Shown in pieces: positions 24,831 to 32,466 of a stretch of DNA of 35,291 nucleotides. The notes beneath the pieces are model-generated. The model was not told the DNA's origin and searched no databases. It saw only the letters and a program-made list of their open reading frames with translations. The stretch is from Candidatus Coprenecus pullicola. Lineage in GTDB: Bacteria > Bacteroidota > Bacteroidia > Bacteroidales > UBA932. The translations under genes were made by a program, and so were the position numbers. Every line of letters begins with the position of its first letter. Position 1 is the first letter of the stretch. The stretch covers positions 1 through 35,291 of the forward strand of contig DVHR01000060.1 in NCBI GenBank assembly GCA_018711925.1, written 5' to 3'.

Positions 24831-26381
24831 TTATCCTATCTTATTCAGTTTCTGTAAAACCGGCTTGTAATCCGTCCTCTCCCTGATGATGCGTCCGACC
24901 TCGGCGATAGGGATACGCTCCTGCTCCATCGTATCGCGGTTGCGGAGGGTCACGCAGTTGTCCTCCTTGGTCTGATGGTCCACCGTGATGCAGTAAGGCG
25001 TACCGATGGCGTCCTGGCGGCGGTAACGCTTGCCGATGCTGTCCTTCTCGTCGTACTGGCAATTGAAGTCGAACTTGAGGTCATCAATGATATCCCTCGC
25101 AATCTCAGGCAGCCCGTCCTTCTTGACCAAAGGCAGTACTGCAAGTTTGACCGGCGCAAGCACAGGAGGTATACGGAGCACGACCCTCTCCTCCCCGTTG
25201 TCCAGCTTTTCCTCGCAGTAGGATGCGGAGAGCACGGCCAGGAACATCCTGTCGAGACCGATGGATGTCTCTATGACGTAAGGGGTGTAGCTTTCCCCTG
25301 TCTCTGGATCAAAATACTGAATCTTGCGGCCGGAGAATTTCTGGTGATTGCTCAGGTCGAAATCGGTCCGCGAGTGAATGCCTTCCAGTTCCTTGAAGCC
25401 GAAGGGGAACTCGAACTCGATGTCGGTGGCCGCGTTGGCATAGTGGGCCAGCTTCTCGTGATCATGGAAACGGTACTTCTCATCTCCCAGTCCGAGAGCC
25501 TTGTGCCACTGCAGGCGGGCCTCCTTCCACTTGGAGAACCACTCCAGCTCCGAGCCGGGACGCACGAAGAACTGCATCTCCATCTGCTCGAACTCCCTCA
25601 TGCGGAAGATGAACTGACGGGCCACTATCTCGTTGCGGAATGCCTTGCCTATCTGGGCAATACCGAATGGAATCTTCATGCGGCCGGTCTTCTGTACATT
25701 GAGAAAATTGACAAAAATACCCTGGGCCGTCTCGGGACGGAGGTAGATGATGCCGTCCTCTCCGGAGATGTTGCCGAGCTGGGTGGAGAACATCAGGTTG
25801 AACTGACGCACCTCAGTCCAGTTCTTGGTACCGGAGATGGGGCAGACGATGCCACAGTCGATGATGATGTCACGCAGCCCCTGCAGGTCGTTGGCATTCA
25901 ACGCCTCCGTCATGCGGGAGCGAACCTCGTCCATCTTCTGCCGGTTGCGCAGCACGTTGGGATTGGTGGCACGGAACTGCTCCTCGTTGAAGCTCTCGCC
26001 GAACTTGCGGCGGCCTTTCTCGACCTCCTTGGCTATCTTCTCCTCCAGTTTTGCGATGTAGTCCTCGATAAGCACGTCGGCACGGTAACGCTTCTTGGAG
26101 TCCTTGTTGTCGATAAGCGGGTCATTGAAGGCACCCACATGGCCGGAGGCCTGCCATATCTTGGGATGCATGAATATGGCCGAGTCGATGCCGACGATAT
26201 TCTCGTTGAGACGCACCATGGCGTCCCACCAGTATTTCTTTATGTTGTTCTTGAGCTCGACGCCCATCTGGCCGTAGTCATATACGGCGCTGAGACCGTC
26301 ATATATCTCGCTTGACTGGAACACGAAACCGTACTCCTTGGCATGGGCGGTAAGTTGCTTGAATACTTCTTCCTGTGTCAT
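24831..26381 (-). CDS. glyS: glycyl-tRNA synthetase, alpha2 type
   Basis: A 516-residue class II synthetase of the single-chain homodimeric type, charging tRNA-Gly. Blocks in order are GFVFQSSEIYDGLSAVYDYG, FMHPKIWQASGHVGAFNDPL, EDGIIYLRPETAQGIFVNFL (motif 2 region), FRNEIVARQFIFRMREFEQM, and the C-terminal anticodon domain (FDFNCQYDEKDSIGKRYRRQ). A TATTTTTG box lies 20 bases upstream. Leader gene of an operon with the DHOD-like gene. Confidence 0.97.
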   Translation of the reverse strand: MTQEEVFKQLTAHAKEYGFVFQSSEIYDGLSAVYDYGQMGVELKNNIKKYWWDAMVRLNENIVGIDSAIFMHPKIWQASGHVGAFNDPLIDNKDSKKRYRADVLIEDYIAKLEEKIAKEVEKGRRKFGESFNEEQFRATNPNVLRNRQKMDEVRSRMTEALNANDLQGLRDIIIDCGIVCPISGTKNWTEVRQFNLMFSTQLGNISGEDGIIYLRPETAQGIFVNFLNVQKTGRMKIPFGIAQIGKAFRNEIVARQFIFRMREFEQMEMQFFVRPGSELEWFSKWKEARLQWHKALGLGDEKYRFHDHEKLAHYANAATDIEFEFPFGFKELEGIHSRTDFDLSNHQKFSGRKIQYFDPETGESYTPYVIETSIGLDRMFLAVLSASYCEEKLDNGEERVVLRIPPVLAPVKLAVLPLVKKDGLPEIARDIIDDLKFDFNCQYDEKDSIGKRYRRQDAIGTPYCITVDHQTKEDNCVTLRNRDTMEQERIPIAEVGRIIRERTDYKPVLQKLNKIG

Positions 26382-26401
26382 CGTATCATTGATTTATCAT
26401 G

Positions 26402-26423
26402 CAAAAATAAGAAACTGTTTTGA
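26402..26423 (-). promoter_or_regulatory. glyS promoter with the mutS-like block
   Basis: TATTTTTG (26409-26402) is an exact -7 match. The 22-base block 26402-26423 differs from the mutS block at one position only. No canonical TTTG -33 is seen here. Confidence 0.6.
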
Positions 26424-26597
26424 TTTTTTCTACAGAAAAATTGAGATATGTCACCCACCTGACATAATTGACTTCTGCACCACACCTTCTTCCCGACTCT
26501 GCATCTGTCAGCTCTGCCCCACAACCGTCACCAGCAAAACAGCAGGCCGGGCAAGCTGATAAATTACAACGCGCTTATTATCAAATTATTGCATTTT

Positions 26598-26644
26598 ACA
26601 AAGGTGCCCTGTCCAGGTTTGAAAGCCGGACAGGGCACCTTTGT
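26598..26644 (-). terminator. 17-bp hairpin downstream of the 26.8-27.6 kb lipoprotein gene
   Basis: AAAGGTGCCCTGTCC pairs perfectly with GGACAGGGCACCTTT around a 13-base loop, and two further pairs extend the stem. It lies 175 bases after the lipoprotein stop in the minus direction and well upstream of glyS. Between glyS and this hairpin (26424-26597) no gene is seen. Confidence 0.65.
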
Positions 26645-26674
26645 GCGAGGTTGAGCACCTAACAGTCAGCGGAA

Positions 26675-26818
26675 TCACACTTCGGCTAGAGTCCCTGTCA
26701 AGTACCTCCGGATGTCAGGATTTTCCGGCAGCTCATAAAGGAAGGCCGCCTCTCCGGATCAGACTGTCTTGATAGTGCGGATGGCGGCCGGATGTGACGT
26801 GTTGACGGTACTGGCTGC
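26675..26818 (-). pseudogene. coding-like relic in frame behind the lipoprotein gene
   Basis: After the lipoprotein TAG, the same frame continues as AASTVNTSHPAAIRTIKTV, a TGA, then GEAAFLYELPENPDIRRYL to TLAEV and a stop. The second part looks protein-like. It may be the end of another decayed gene joined here by deletion. No family recognised. Confidence 0.3.
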
Positions 26819-27559
26819 CTACTGCTCCGGGAAGGTGAACGGTACTGAGCAGGTGAGCACGCTGCCGTCCGTGTCGGTCATCGTGACGGTGAACGTGTGG
26901 CTCTTTATCTCGGGTACTGCGGTGAACCTGAGCGATGATCCGGGATATCCCTCCCATAGCAGGAACAGGTCGTCATGGGTCAGCTCGGAGAGGGACCTGA
27001 CCACCGGGTGGAAGCAGTCGCGCTGGAACTCAGGATACCATTCGTATCCCGGCCCGTCGTATCCGTCCATCCTGCCCATACCGATCATGAACTCATCCAG
27101 GACCATCTCCGACCAGTTACCTTCAACTGTATACTTGCTTTCAATGTACGGCATGGCCGTTGCGCTGCGGAAGATTACATACTTGGCGATGGATTCCCCT
27201 GCGGGTATGTCCAGAAACTGTTCTGAACTGGATATGTCAATGGAAGCGAATTGGTTGGCGAACACGGCGGCAAGTGACGGATCCTGTGGAACATACCTAT
27301 TGTATGCCGTGTCTCCGATTTCGGTGTAAAAATTATTCGTGGAGCCTTTCCCTGCCCTTTCAAGGCTCGTGCCATCGAGGTAAAGGTATATCACGCCTTC
27401 CTCCTCCACAGCCCGGCATTCCAGAGCATCGGCGAAAGTCACACTCTGTATGAAGTGCGTCGTATAGATTTTTTCACCCATGGGCCTTTCCTCCTCGCAG
27501 GAGACGGTCCCGACTGCTGCAGCAAGTCCGCAGATTAAAAAAAGATGTGCCTTTTTCAT
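26819..27559 (-). CDS. hypothetical lipoprotein
   Basis: A 246-residue envelope protein. The start MKKAHLFLICGLAAAVGTVS at 27559 gives a lipoprotein-like signal ending in VSC; the ATG at 27568 adds three residues. The mature region is acidic and strand-rich (EGVIYLYLDG, HTFTVTMTDTDGSVL) with no recognised domain. It is last in a minus-strand cluster of surface genes, behind a relic and two beta-barrel genes. No convincing promoter was found directly upstream. Confidence 0.7.
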   Translation of the reverse strand: MKKAHLFLICGLAAAVGTVSCEEERPMGEKIYTTHFIQSVTFADALECRAVEEEGVIYLYLDGTSLERAGKGSTNNFYTEIGDTAYNRYVPQDPSLAAVFANQFASIDISSSEQFLDIPAGESIAKYVIFRSATAMPYIESKYTVEGNWSEMVLDEFMIGMGRMDGYDGPGYEWYPEFQRDCFHPVVRSLSELTHDDLFLLWEGYPGSSLRFTAVPEIKSHTFTVTMTDTDGSVLTCSVPFTFPEQ

Positions 27560-27587
27560 ATTGCTCAATATTTATTGGTTAAATTAA

Positions 27588-27740
27588 TCAGCTCTTTCTT
27601 ATAAGATGTATTAAAGTCCGGCACCGCTGCACGAGGCAGAAGAGCCCGTCGCCGATGCCGGAGAGGTCGTAGTCGTACTCCATGCCGTTGGCCGGCAGGG
27701 CGGAGGTGTAGACGGTCACACCGAAGCTGTCCTCGGGCGT
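27588..27740 (-). pseudogene. relic of a deleted gene between lipoprotein and beta-barrel B
   Basis: The frame is bounded by TGA at 27741-27743 and TGA at 27588-27590. It has no start but shows typical codon use and the protein-like stretch DSFGVTVYTSALPANGMEYD followed by YDLSGIGDGLFCLVQ. Best explained as the middle of a gene whose ends were lost. Family unknown. Confidence 0.4.
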
Positions 27741-27757
27741 TCATACTGCTTGTGTCC

Positions 27758-28399
27758 TTAGAACCTATAACCGATACCGGCTGTGACGAATCCGGCGGAC
27801 ATGACTCCGAGCTGGAAGTTCCCGTAGAGTCTCTGTCCGGCGGTTACACCGATGGCACAGAGATCCAGCCAAGGAAGAGTCCGGCACCTATACGGCATTT
27901 CAGGCAGCAGGCCGGATCTTATTTCGTTGTCGTATTTGACCAGAACTCCCGCCCCGACAGCTGAATACAGCCTGACTTTCTCGCGGTTGAGCCAGTTGAA
28001 CCGCACCCTTGCGATTAGCTGCATGTAGTGTGAGTGCTCTGTCCGGTGCATCTGTGCCGTTCCGTTTCCGGGAATGCTCACAGGAGTCTCGTAGTATCCG
28101 TAGTATATTCCTGCCCCGAATCCTATCACGGCAGTGAGGTTGTGGCTGTACTCCAGTCCGAAGACGGGAAGCCTGAGTCTTCTGTCCGTGTTCCTTACGG
28201 ACTCCGTGCCGTAAATGCCCGGTGTGGATATCATGTCGATGAACGGAGCGGGCCATGGAGTTCCGACCAGGACAGTCAGCTCGTCCGTACCGCTCCAGTC
28301 GTGCCGTGTGTCATTCTGCCTTTCCTGCGCATATAAGGAGAGCGCGGACAGGAGCGTCCAGATGATGCATAGTGTAAAATGAAGGATCTGCGTTTTCAT
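27758..28399 (-). CDS. outer-membrane beta-barrel protein B
   Basis: A 213-residue predicted outer-membrane barrel. It has a signal peptide (MKTQILHFTLCIIWTLLSAL...SLYAQ), alternating amphipathic strands and a C-terminal GIGYRF ending with the aromatic residue needed for assembly. It is clearly paralogous to barrel A: shared LPVFG, YYETP, WLNREKVRLYS, LCAIGVT and LYGNFQLG blocks. It begins 20 bases after barrel A, so it is probably on the same mRNA. A 45-residue upstream extension is rejected because it precedes the signal peptide. Confidence 0.85.
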   Translation of the reverse strand: MKTQILHFTLCIIWTLLSALSLYAQERQNDTRHDWSGTDELTVLVGTPWPAPFIDMISTPGIYGTESVRNTDRRLRLPVFGLEYSHNLTAVIGFGAGIYYGYYETPVSIPGNGTAQMHRTEHSHYMQLIARVRFNWLNREKVRLYSAVGAGVLVKYDNEIRSGLLPEMPYRCRTLPWLDLCAIGVTAGQRLYGNFQLGVMSAGFVTAGIGYRF

Positions 28400-28419
28400 A
28401 CAGTAAGTCTTTGATATTC

Positions 28420-29058
28420 CTAAAAACGATAGCCGATACCTGCGGATATCAGTCCGGCGCTCATGGCCCCTAACTGGAAGTTGCCGTAGAGTCTGCGTCC
28501 GACAGTAACACCGATGGCGCAGAGGTCGAACCACGGAACCACCTCCGTCCGTACCGGATTGTCAGGCAGCCTGTCCATGTCCAGCATGTTGCCGTGCTGT
28601 ATGAGGATTCCGGCTCCGACGGTTGAGTACAGCCTGACTTTCTCGCGGTTCAGCCAGTAGAAGCGCAGCCTTACCATCAGCTGCATACTGTTGATGTGTT
28701 CGTTGAAGCTGACGGCATCGCTCCTGTCATCAATTATGGGAGTCTCGTAGTAAGTATAGTTGAAGCCCAGTCCTACGTTGAGCCAGCTCAGCACATTGTA
28801 TCCGTAGTCGATCCCGAAAACCGGCAGATTGGCCCGGTTGTTCCTGTCGCGGCTGAATCCGTTCATGGGGGAGAAGTTGAGCGGTGAAGCGATGTTCATG
28901 AACAGATTGGTGCGCGGAAGACCTACTGAGATGGATGTCTCGTGCGTCCCTTTCCAATTGTGAGGCTCTTTATTGCCTGCCATGCAATTAGAACTTGTTG
29001 CGGATACAAGCAGTGCGCCAATAACTGTAGTGACTAATATCTTTCTCAAAAACTGCAT
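28420..29058 (-). CDS. outer-membrane beta-barrel protein A
   Basis: A 212-residue predicted barrel with signal peptide MQFLRKILVTTVIGALLVSA and terminal GIGYRF. It opens an operon with paralogue B. The start at 29058 lies 24 bases after a consensus -7 box. The upstream region is the same as that of the third paralogue's unit at 34.58-34.74 kb. The family resembles small porin-like or OmpW-sized barrels; cargo or ligand unknown. Confidence 0.85.
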   Translation of the reverse strand: MQFLRKILVTTVIGALLVSATSSNCMAGNKEPHNWKGTHETSISVGLPRTNLFMNIASPLNFSPMNGFSRDRNNRANLPVFGIDYGYNVLSWLNVGLGFNYTYYETPIIDDRSDAVSFNEHINSMQLMVRLRFYWLNREKVRLYSTVGAGILIQHGNMLDMDRLPDNPVRTEVVPWFDLCAIGVTVGRRLYGNFQLGAMSAGLISAGIGYRF

Positions 29059-29082
29059 ATATATAGGTTTTGTTAGCGACAG

Positions 29083-29114
29083 CAAACATAGCATCAGTCT
29101 GTCTCTTGTCCAAA
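29083..29114 (-). promoter_or_regulatory. promoter of the beta-barrel A/B operon
   Basis: TTTG (29114-29111), 20 bases, TATGTTTG (29090-29083). The 12-mer CCGTCACTAATC ends 3 bases before TTTG. All of this is shared with 34669-34715. Confidence 0.8.
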
Positions 29115-29172
29115 TTTGATTAGTGACGGAGATTGTTTGTAAAAGAGTGATTATGAGCGATATGTAAGAAGA

Positions 29173-29221
29173 GTAAAAGTGATGTTCACTTTTACCGTAG
29201 GTTTATCTGCCTGATTTACAG
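29173..29221 (-). promoter_or_regulatory. putative operator: palindrome plus conserved 11-mer
   Basis: 29173-29195 is a perfect palindrome with arms GTAAAAGTGA and TCACTTTTAC around TGT. On the minus strand the 11-mer CTGTAAATCAG (29221-29211) precedes it by 15 bases. The palindrome lies 58 bases before the -33 TTTG. The same elements at the same spacings occur at 34578-34625. Confidence 0.75.
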
Positions 29222-29266
29222 ATAAATAAATTGTGGGTGTGCGAAGTTTTTGGTAATGCGCTGATA

Positions 29267-31126
29267 TTAAGCCAGTTTTATTATAGGTGCGCTGTATTCG
29301 GATAATTTCTTCTTCATGAAGGATGAGATGCGCCCGTCTATTCCCATCTTGCGTGCTATCCTGTATTTCCTGGCGTTGAGGTTCTGCACGCTGATGCCCA
29401 AAATGACGCTGGCCGTATTGGATGAGAATCCGCAGCACGTCAGGACTATCAGCTTGCGGTCACTGTCATTGAGCGAGGGGTACTCCTTGCTGAGCCCGGT
29501 CATGAAACCGGGATAGGTGAGCTCAAGCATTTTCCCCAGTATGTTGTTTAGGGTATCTTCATCCGACAGTATGGACTTCACAGCTTCCTCCACCTTGCCT
29601 GGCATGTTGGGAGAGCCTTCGTATATGTAGCAGATATCGGCGAGAGTCTTGGTCATGCCAAGCATCTTTCCGTTGAGGGTCAGCAGTTCCTGGTTGGACG
29701 TGGCCTGGCTTACGAACGATTCGCGGAGGTTCTTCAGCTCCTCCGCCTCCTGGTTGTGCTTTTTCGCCTCAGTCTCAATCTGCTTTTTAAGATGCTCCAT
29801 TGACGCTTCGGTGTCATGCAGGCGCGAGTGCAGCCGGGTGGTCTCATCCTGTTTGGACAGAAGCTCTGCCCTTAATGACTGCAGGTCATTGACGGCATTG
29901 CGCAGTATGAGTTCCCGCTTCCTTGCCTTGTTTTTGGACACAAGGTATATGATTATGGATACTGCAACGGCCAATAACACGAGAACCGTCAATGCTGTTA
30001 TCCTATTTCTGGATACTTTCAGCTTTTCGGAAAGGATATCGTTGTCGTATTTTTTCTCCACTTCTATTAACTGGCTGTCGTATCCTTCTTTTAAGATTTG
30101 TAGTGTGATGTCATTGGCAGCTCTCAGGCATTCTGTCGCTTTTTTCGTGTTGTCCTCCTTCTCGTAAAGTCTTGCCATGGCAGTGTAGTAACTGAGGCTG
30201 TCTACTTCATCCCTCATGCGGATGCAGTTCAAAAAGAGTAGGGCGGAATCTTGTATTCCTGCATTCATGAAAAGTTCTACGCCGCAATAATTAATGCTGT
30301 TAATGATGTCCTCTTCTATTAGGCTGGGGACAGATATCTCTTCATACAGTTGTTCTGCTCTTTTGGCAATTTGGGCAAGGTTGCCTGTACTCTGTTCTTT
30401 GAAAGCATACAGACTGTAGGCAGAAAGCATGTTAAGGGTGTCATGCAGTGCTTCTGCCATTGACAGCCCTTTTTCAAGGTGTGGTACAGCCTTGTCGGAA
30501 GAGTCAAGGATGAACAGCATAGTAGCTATTGACAGATGGGTGGACATCTGACGCTCATGAAGTTCAGCTTTTTCAAAGCACTCCATAGCTTTATAGTATC
30601 TGGTCAATGCTGCGGAGTCATTGACGGTACTTGCCTTGTACAATGCTCCGATGTGGCTGTGGAGGAGGCCGAGCTGCTCCAGGTCGCCGGATTGTTCGAG
30701 GAGGGGCTCGGCCTCTTTGTAGGCGAGCATGGCTCCGTCCGGGTCTCCGGATTCTGAGAGGACGGCCCCCTGCATGGTCAGAGCACGGGCCAACCTGTCC
30801 TCCGGCCCTTTGCGCCGGTAGTAGTCAACGGCCTCGGATATGGTGGTGTTTCCGGCGACGGGCATGTAGCACTTGTACTCGGCCTCGGTTCTCAGCAGGG
30901 TGTACAGTGCCCTGTCAGCGCGTGGGAGTCCTGCGGCGTCTGTGCTGTCTATGGTCATGAGGGTGTCGAGTGCGGCCTGCGGGTCAGCCGTCATCAGCGA
31001 ATCTGCCGCGGTCATGGCGAGGCGTGCCTGCGCGTTTCTGTCCGAACAGGCTGCGGCGGAGAGAAGCAGCACTGCGAGCAGGGCGGTAATAGCCATATTG
31101 GGATCGAGTTTCATGGTCATAGCCAT
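29267..31126 (-). CDS. membrane-spanning TPR regulator with C-terminal HTH
   Basis: A 619-residue predicted one-component signal transducer. Residues 5-27 are a signal/lipoprotein-like segment ending AAAC, ~30-365 are TPR-like helical repeats predicted periplasmic, 377-397 a transmembrane helix, ~400-475 a coiled coil (QIETEAKKHNQEAEELKNLR) and 550-600 a LuxR-like HTH (NDSDRKLIVLTCCGFSSN, ASVILGISVQNLNARKYRIA). Three starts are possible (31126, 31120, 31114). The 31120 ATG overlaps the upstream TGA as ATGA, so coupling to the propeller gene is likely. Its stop lies 46 bases from the conserved 11-mer of the barrel operator, making it a candidate regulator of those genes by inference. Confidence 0.85.
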   Translation of the reverse strand: MAMTMKLDPNMAITALLAVLLLSAAACSDRNAQARLAMTAADSLMTADPQAALDTLMTIDSTDAAGLPRADRALYTLLRTEAEYKCYMPVAGNTTISEAVDYYRRKGPEDRLARALTMQGAVLSESGDPDGAMLAYKEAEPLLEQSGDLEQLGLLHSHIGALYKASTVNDSAALTRYYKAMECFEKAELHERQMSTHLSIATMLFILDSSDKAVPHLEKGLSMAEALHDTLNMLSAYSLYAFKEQSTGNLAQIAKRAEQLYEEISVPSLIEEDIINSINYCGVELFMNAGIQDSALLFLNCIRMRDEVDSLSYYTAMARLYEKEDNTKKATECLRAANDITLQILKEGYDSQLIEVEKKYDNDILSEKLKVSRNRITALTVLVLLAVAVSIIIYLVSKNKARKRELILRNAVNDLQSLRAELLSKQDETTRLHSRLHDTEASMEHLKKQIETEAKKHNQEAEELKNLRESFVSQATSNQELLTLNGKMLGMTKTLADICYIYEGSPNMPGKVEEAVKSILSDEDTLNNILGKMLELTYPGFMTGLSKEYPSLNDSDRKLIVLTCCGFSSNTASVILGISVQNLNARKYRIARKMGIDGRISSFMKKKLSEYSAPIIKLA

Positions 31127-32109
31127 TGGGATAGGTCAAAGATGTAGGTGAGTTCGTTTTCGTAGTCCAGTGATAGCGCCTTTCCCGTGCTGGTGTCTAT
31201 CTCTAAAGTGTTGACAAAGGGGACATCATATGAGGCGGCCGGCTTCAGGTCCCTGTCGAAAATCAGAATCCGTGAAGCCATCTTTGAGTCGTCACAGAGC
31301 AGCATGGCGATATGGTCTCCTATATAGCCTCCTCCCGCGAAATATAGTGGACAGTATCCGTCCTTGGGAAGGTCCTCAGGGCGCATTTCCACATATGTCT
31401 TGTTGAGGAGAGAGCCGTCATCTGTGGCATGGAGATACAGGATGGGGTAGGAGATGCTGTAGACGAGTACTCTGGAACTGTCCTTGGAGAAAAGTTCCAG
31501 GGTCTGGTTGTCCGGTATGTACGTAGCAGAGTCCTCTATGGCCTCATTGACATTCTCGCCCCATCCCTCGAGATAAGTGAAGACTCCGTTGTCGTCCAGG
31601 AAGTATCTGTTGGCATCACCGTTGCAGAGGTATCTCCCTCTCCCCAATGGGTATATCGCTCTCATTCCGGCAGAGTATCCTCTTATTATGGATGAGTGAG
31701 TCCTTCCGTCATGTATGTTTACTGCAGTCCGGTACAGACAGCCCTTAGTCCAGTCTCTTATCAGCAGGAAAAGTGAGTCACCTGTACTTCCGGCGCTTCC
31801 GACAAAGTTCGGGTCTGTGAACTCCTCAGGCCCGCGTCCTTTCTTCCCGAATCGGACAATCTCGTTCAGGTCCTCATCCAGAAGCGCAAAGCAGTGCTCG
31901 GACTCGAGCAGCTGGCATACCCAGTATCCCTCGTGGATGTGCTGTATGGAGAGTGGATACATTTCGGCTGCATTGTACGGTGTGACTGTGTAGGTTATCT
32001 CTCCCTTTTCAGGGAAATTCCTCACGTAGCTGTAGTCCTGCCTGCAGCCGACAGATAAGGCTGTTGCTGTGAGTGCTATGAGAATCTTTGGCGTTAGGCG
32101 CATATTCAT
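31117..32109 (-). CDS. six-bladed beta-propeller lipoprotein (BF3164-like)
   Basis: A 330-residue lipoprotein with signal MNMRLTPKILIALTATALSV and lipobox cysteine in SVGC. Repeated strand patterns and the GKKGRGPEEF motif (residues ~88-97) are typical of Bacteroidota six-bladed propeller lipoproteins such as BF3164. ILIFDRDLKPAASYDVPF is a characteristic blade. It overlaps the regulator gene by a few bases, forming a two-gene unit; it may act as the sensory partner, which is inference. A TTTG-N19-TATCTTTG promoter precedes it. Confidence 0.8.
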   Translation of the reverse strand: MNMRLTPKILIALTATALSVGCRQDYSYVRNFPEKGEITYTVTPYNAAEMYPLSIQHIHEGYWVCQLLESEHCFALLDEDLNEIVRFGKKGRGPEEFTDPNFVGSAGSTGDSLFLLIRDWTKGCLYRTAVNIHDGRTHSSIIRGYSAGMRAIYPLGRGRYLCNGDANRYFLDDNGVFTYLEGWGENVNEAIEDSATYIPDNQTLELFSKDSSRVLVYSISYPILYLHATDDGSLLNKTYVEMRPEDLPKDGYCPLYFAGGGYIGDHIAMLLCDDSKMASRILIFDRDLKPAASYDVPFVNTLEIDTSTGKALSLDYENELTYIFDLSQWL

Positions 32110-32137
32110 ATATAAAGTCCGATGTACACTGTGCTTC

Positions 32138-32168
32138 CAAAGATACGATAAAAAAGATTATCCGCAAA
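32138..32168 (-). promoter_or_regulatory. promoter of the propeller/regulator unit
   Basis: TTTG (32168-32165), 19 bases, TATCTTTG (32145-32138): both elements exact. The box ends 28 bases before ATG 32109. It lacks the palindrome and 11-mer found at the barrel promoters. Confidence 0.75.
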
Positions 32169-32285
32169 CTTATCCCATGTCTTGGCGCCATGTCAGGAAT
32201 CCATGTTGCTGTGGTGCATGTCACCCATAAAGCAGTTCCCAACATATTAAGACGCTGATATCCAAATCAATATCGAACAATGTGC

Positions 32286-32319
32286 TGCGCTATGGTCTGA
32301 AAAAACAGGCCATAGCGCA
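32286..32319 (-). terminator. 14-bp hairpin between dsbD and the propeller gene
   Basis: TGCGCTATGGTCTG pairs with CAGGCCATAGCGCA (one G.T pair) around AAAAAA. It lies after dsbD and its adjoining relic and before the propeller promoter, so it probably ends the dsbD transcript. The remaining bases of 32169-32374 show no gene. Confidence 0.65.
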
Positions 32320-32374
32320 ACCGATGCATTCAGAACTAACTGATTAAAAGAAAGTTAAGTGCAGAACCCATGCC

Positions 32375-32446
32375 TTATGGTATACGGAAAAGCAACGCTG
32401 CGAGCAGGGCGGCAATTACCGTATTGGGACCGATATGCAATTTCAT
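32375..32446 (-). pseudogene. 5' relic of a second TPR/HTH regulator gene
   Basis: The 24-codon frame MKLHIGPNTVIAALLAALLF parallels MKLDPNMAITALLAVLLL of the intact regulator. A 43-base stretch matches it at 36 positions (CCGCCCTGCTCGCAG identical), then similarity stops and TAA follows. It is the N-terminal stub of a duplicated regulator gene, left directly behind dsbD. Confidence 0.7.
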
Positions 32447-32466
32447 CTCTTGATATACGCGGTAGA

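Noticed and set aside
24975..26315. 446-residue plus-strand ORF
   Set aside because: It is an antisense shadow of glyS produced by its codon bias; the same holds for 19814-21001 over mutS and 14473-15537 over the GH109 gene.
26424..26597. tRNA or small RNA between glyS and the hairpin at 26598
   Set aside because: No cloverleaf, T-loop sequence or promoter pair could be found.
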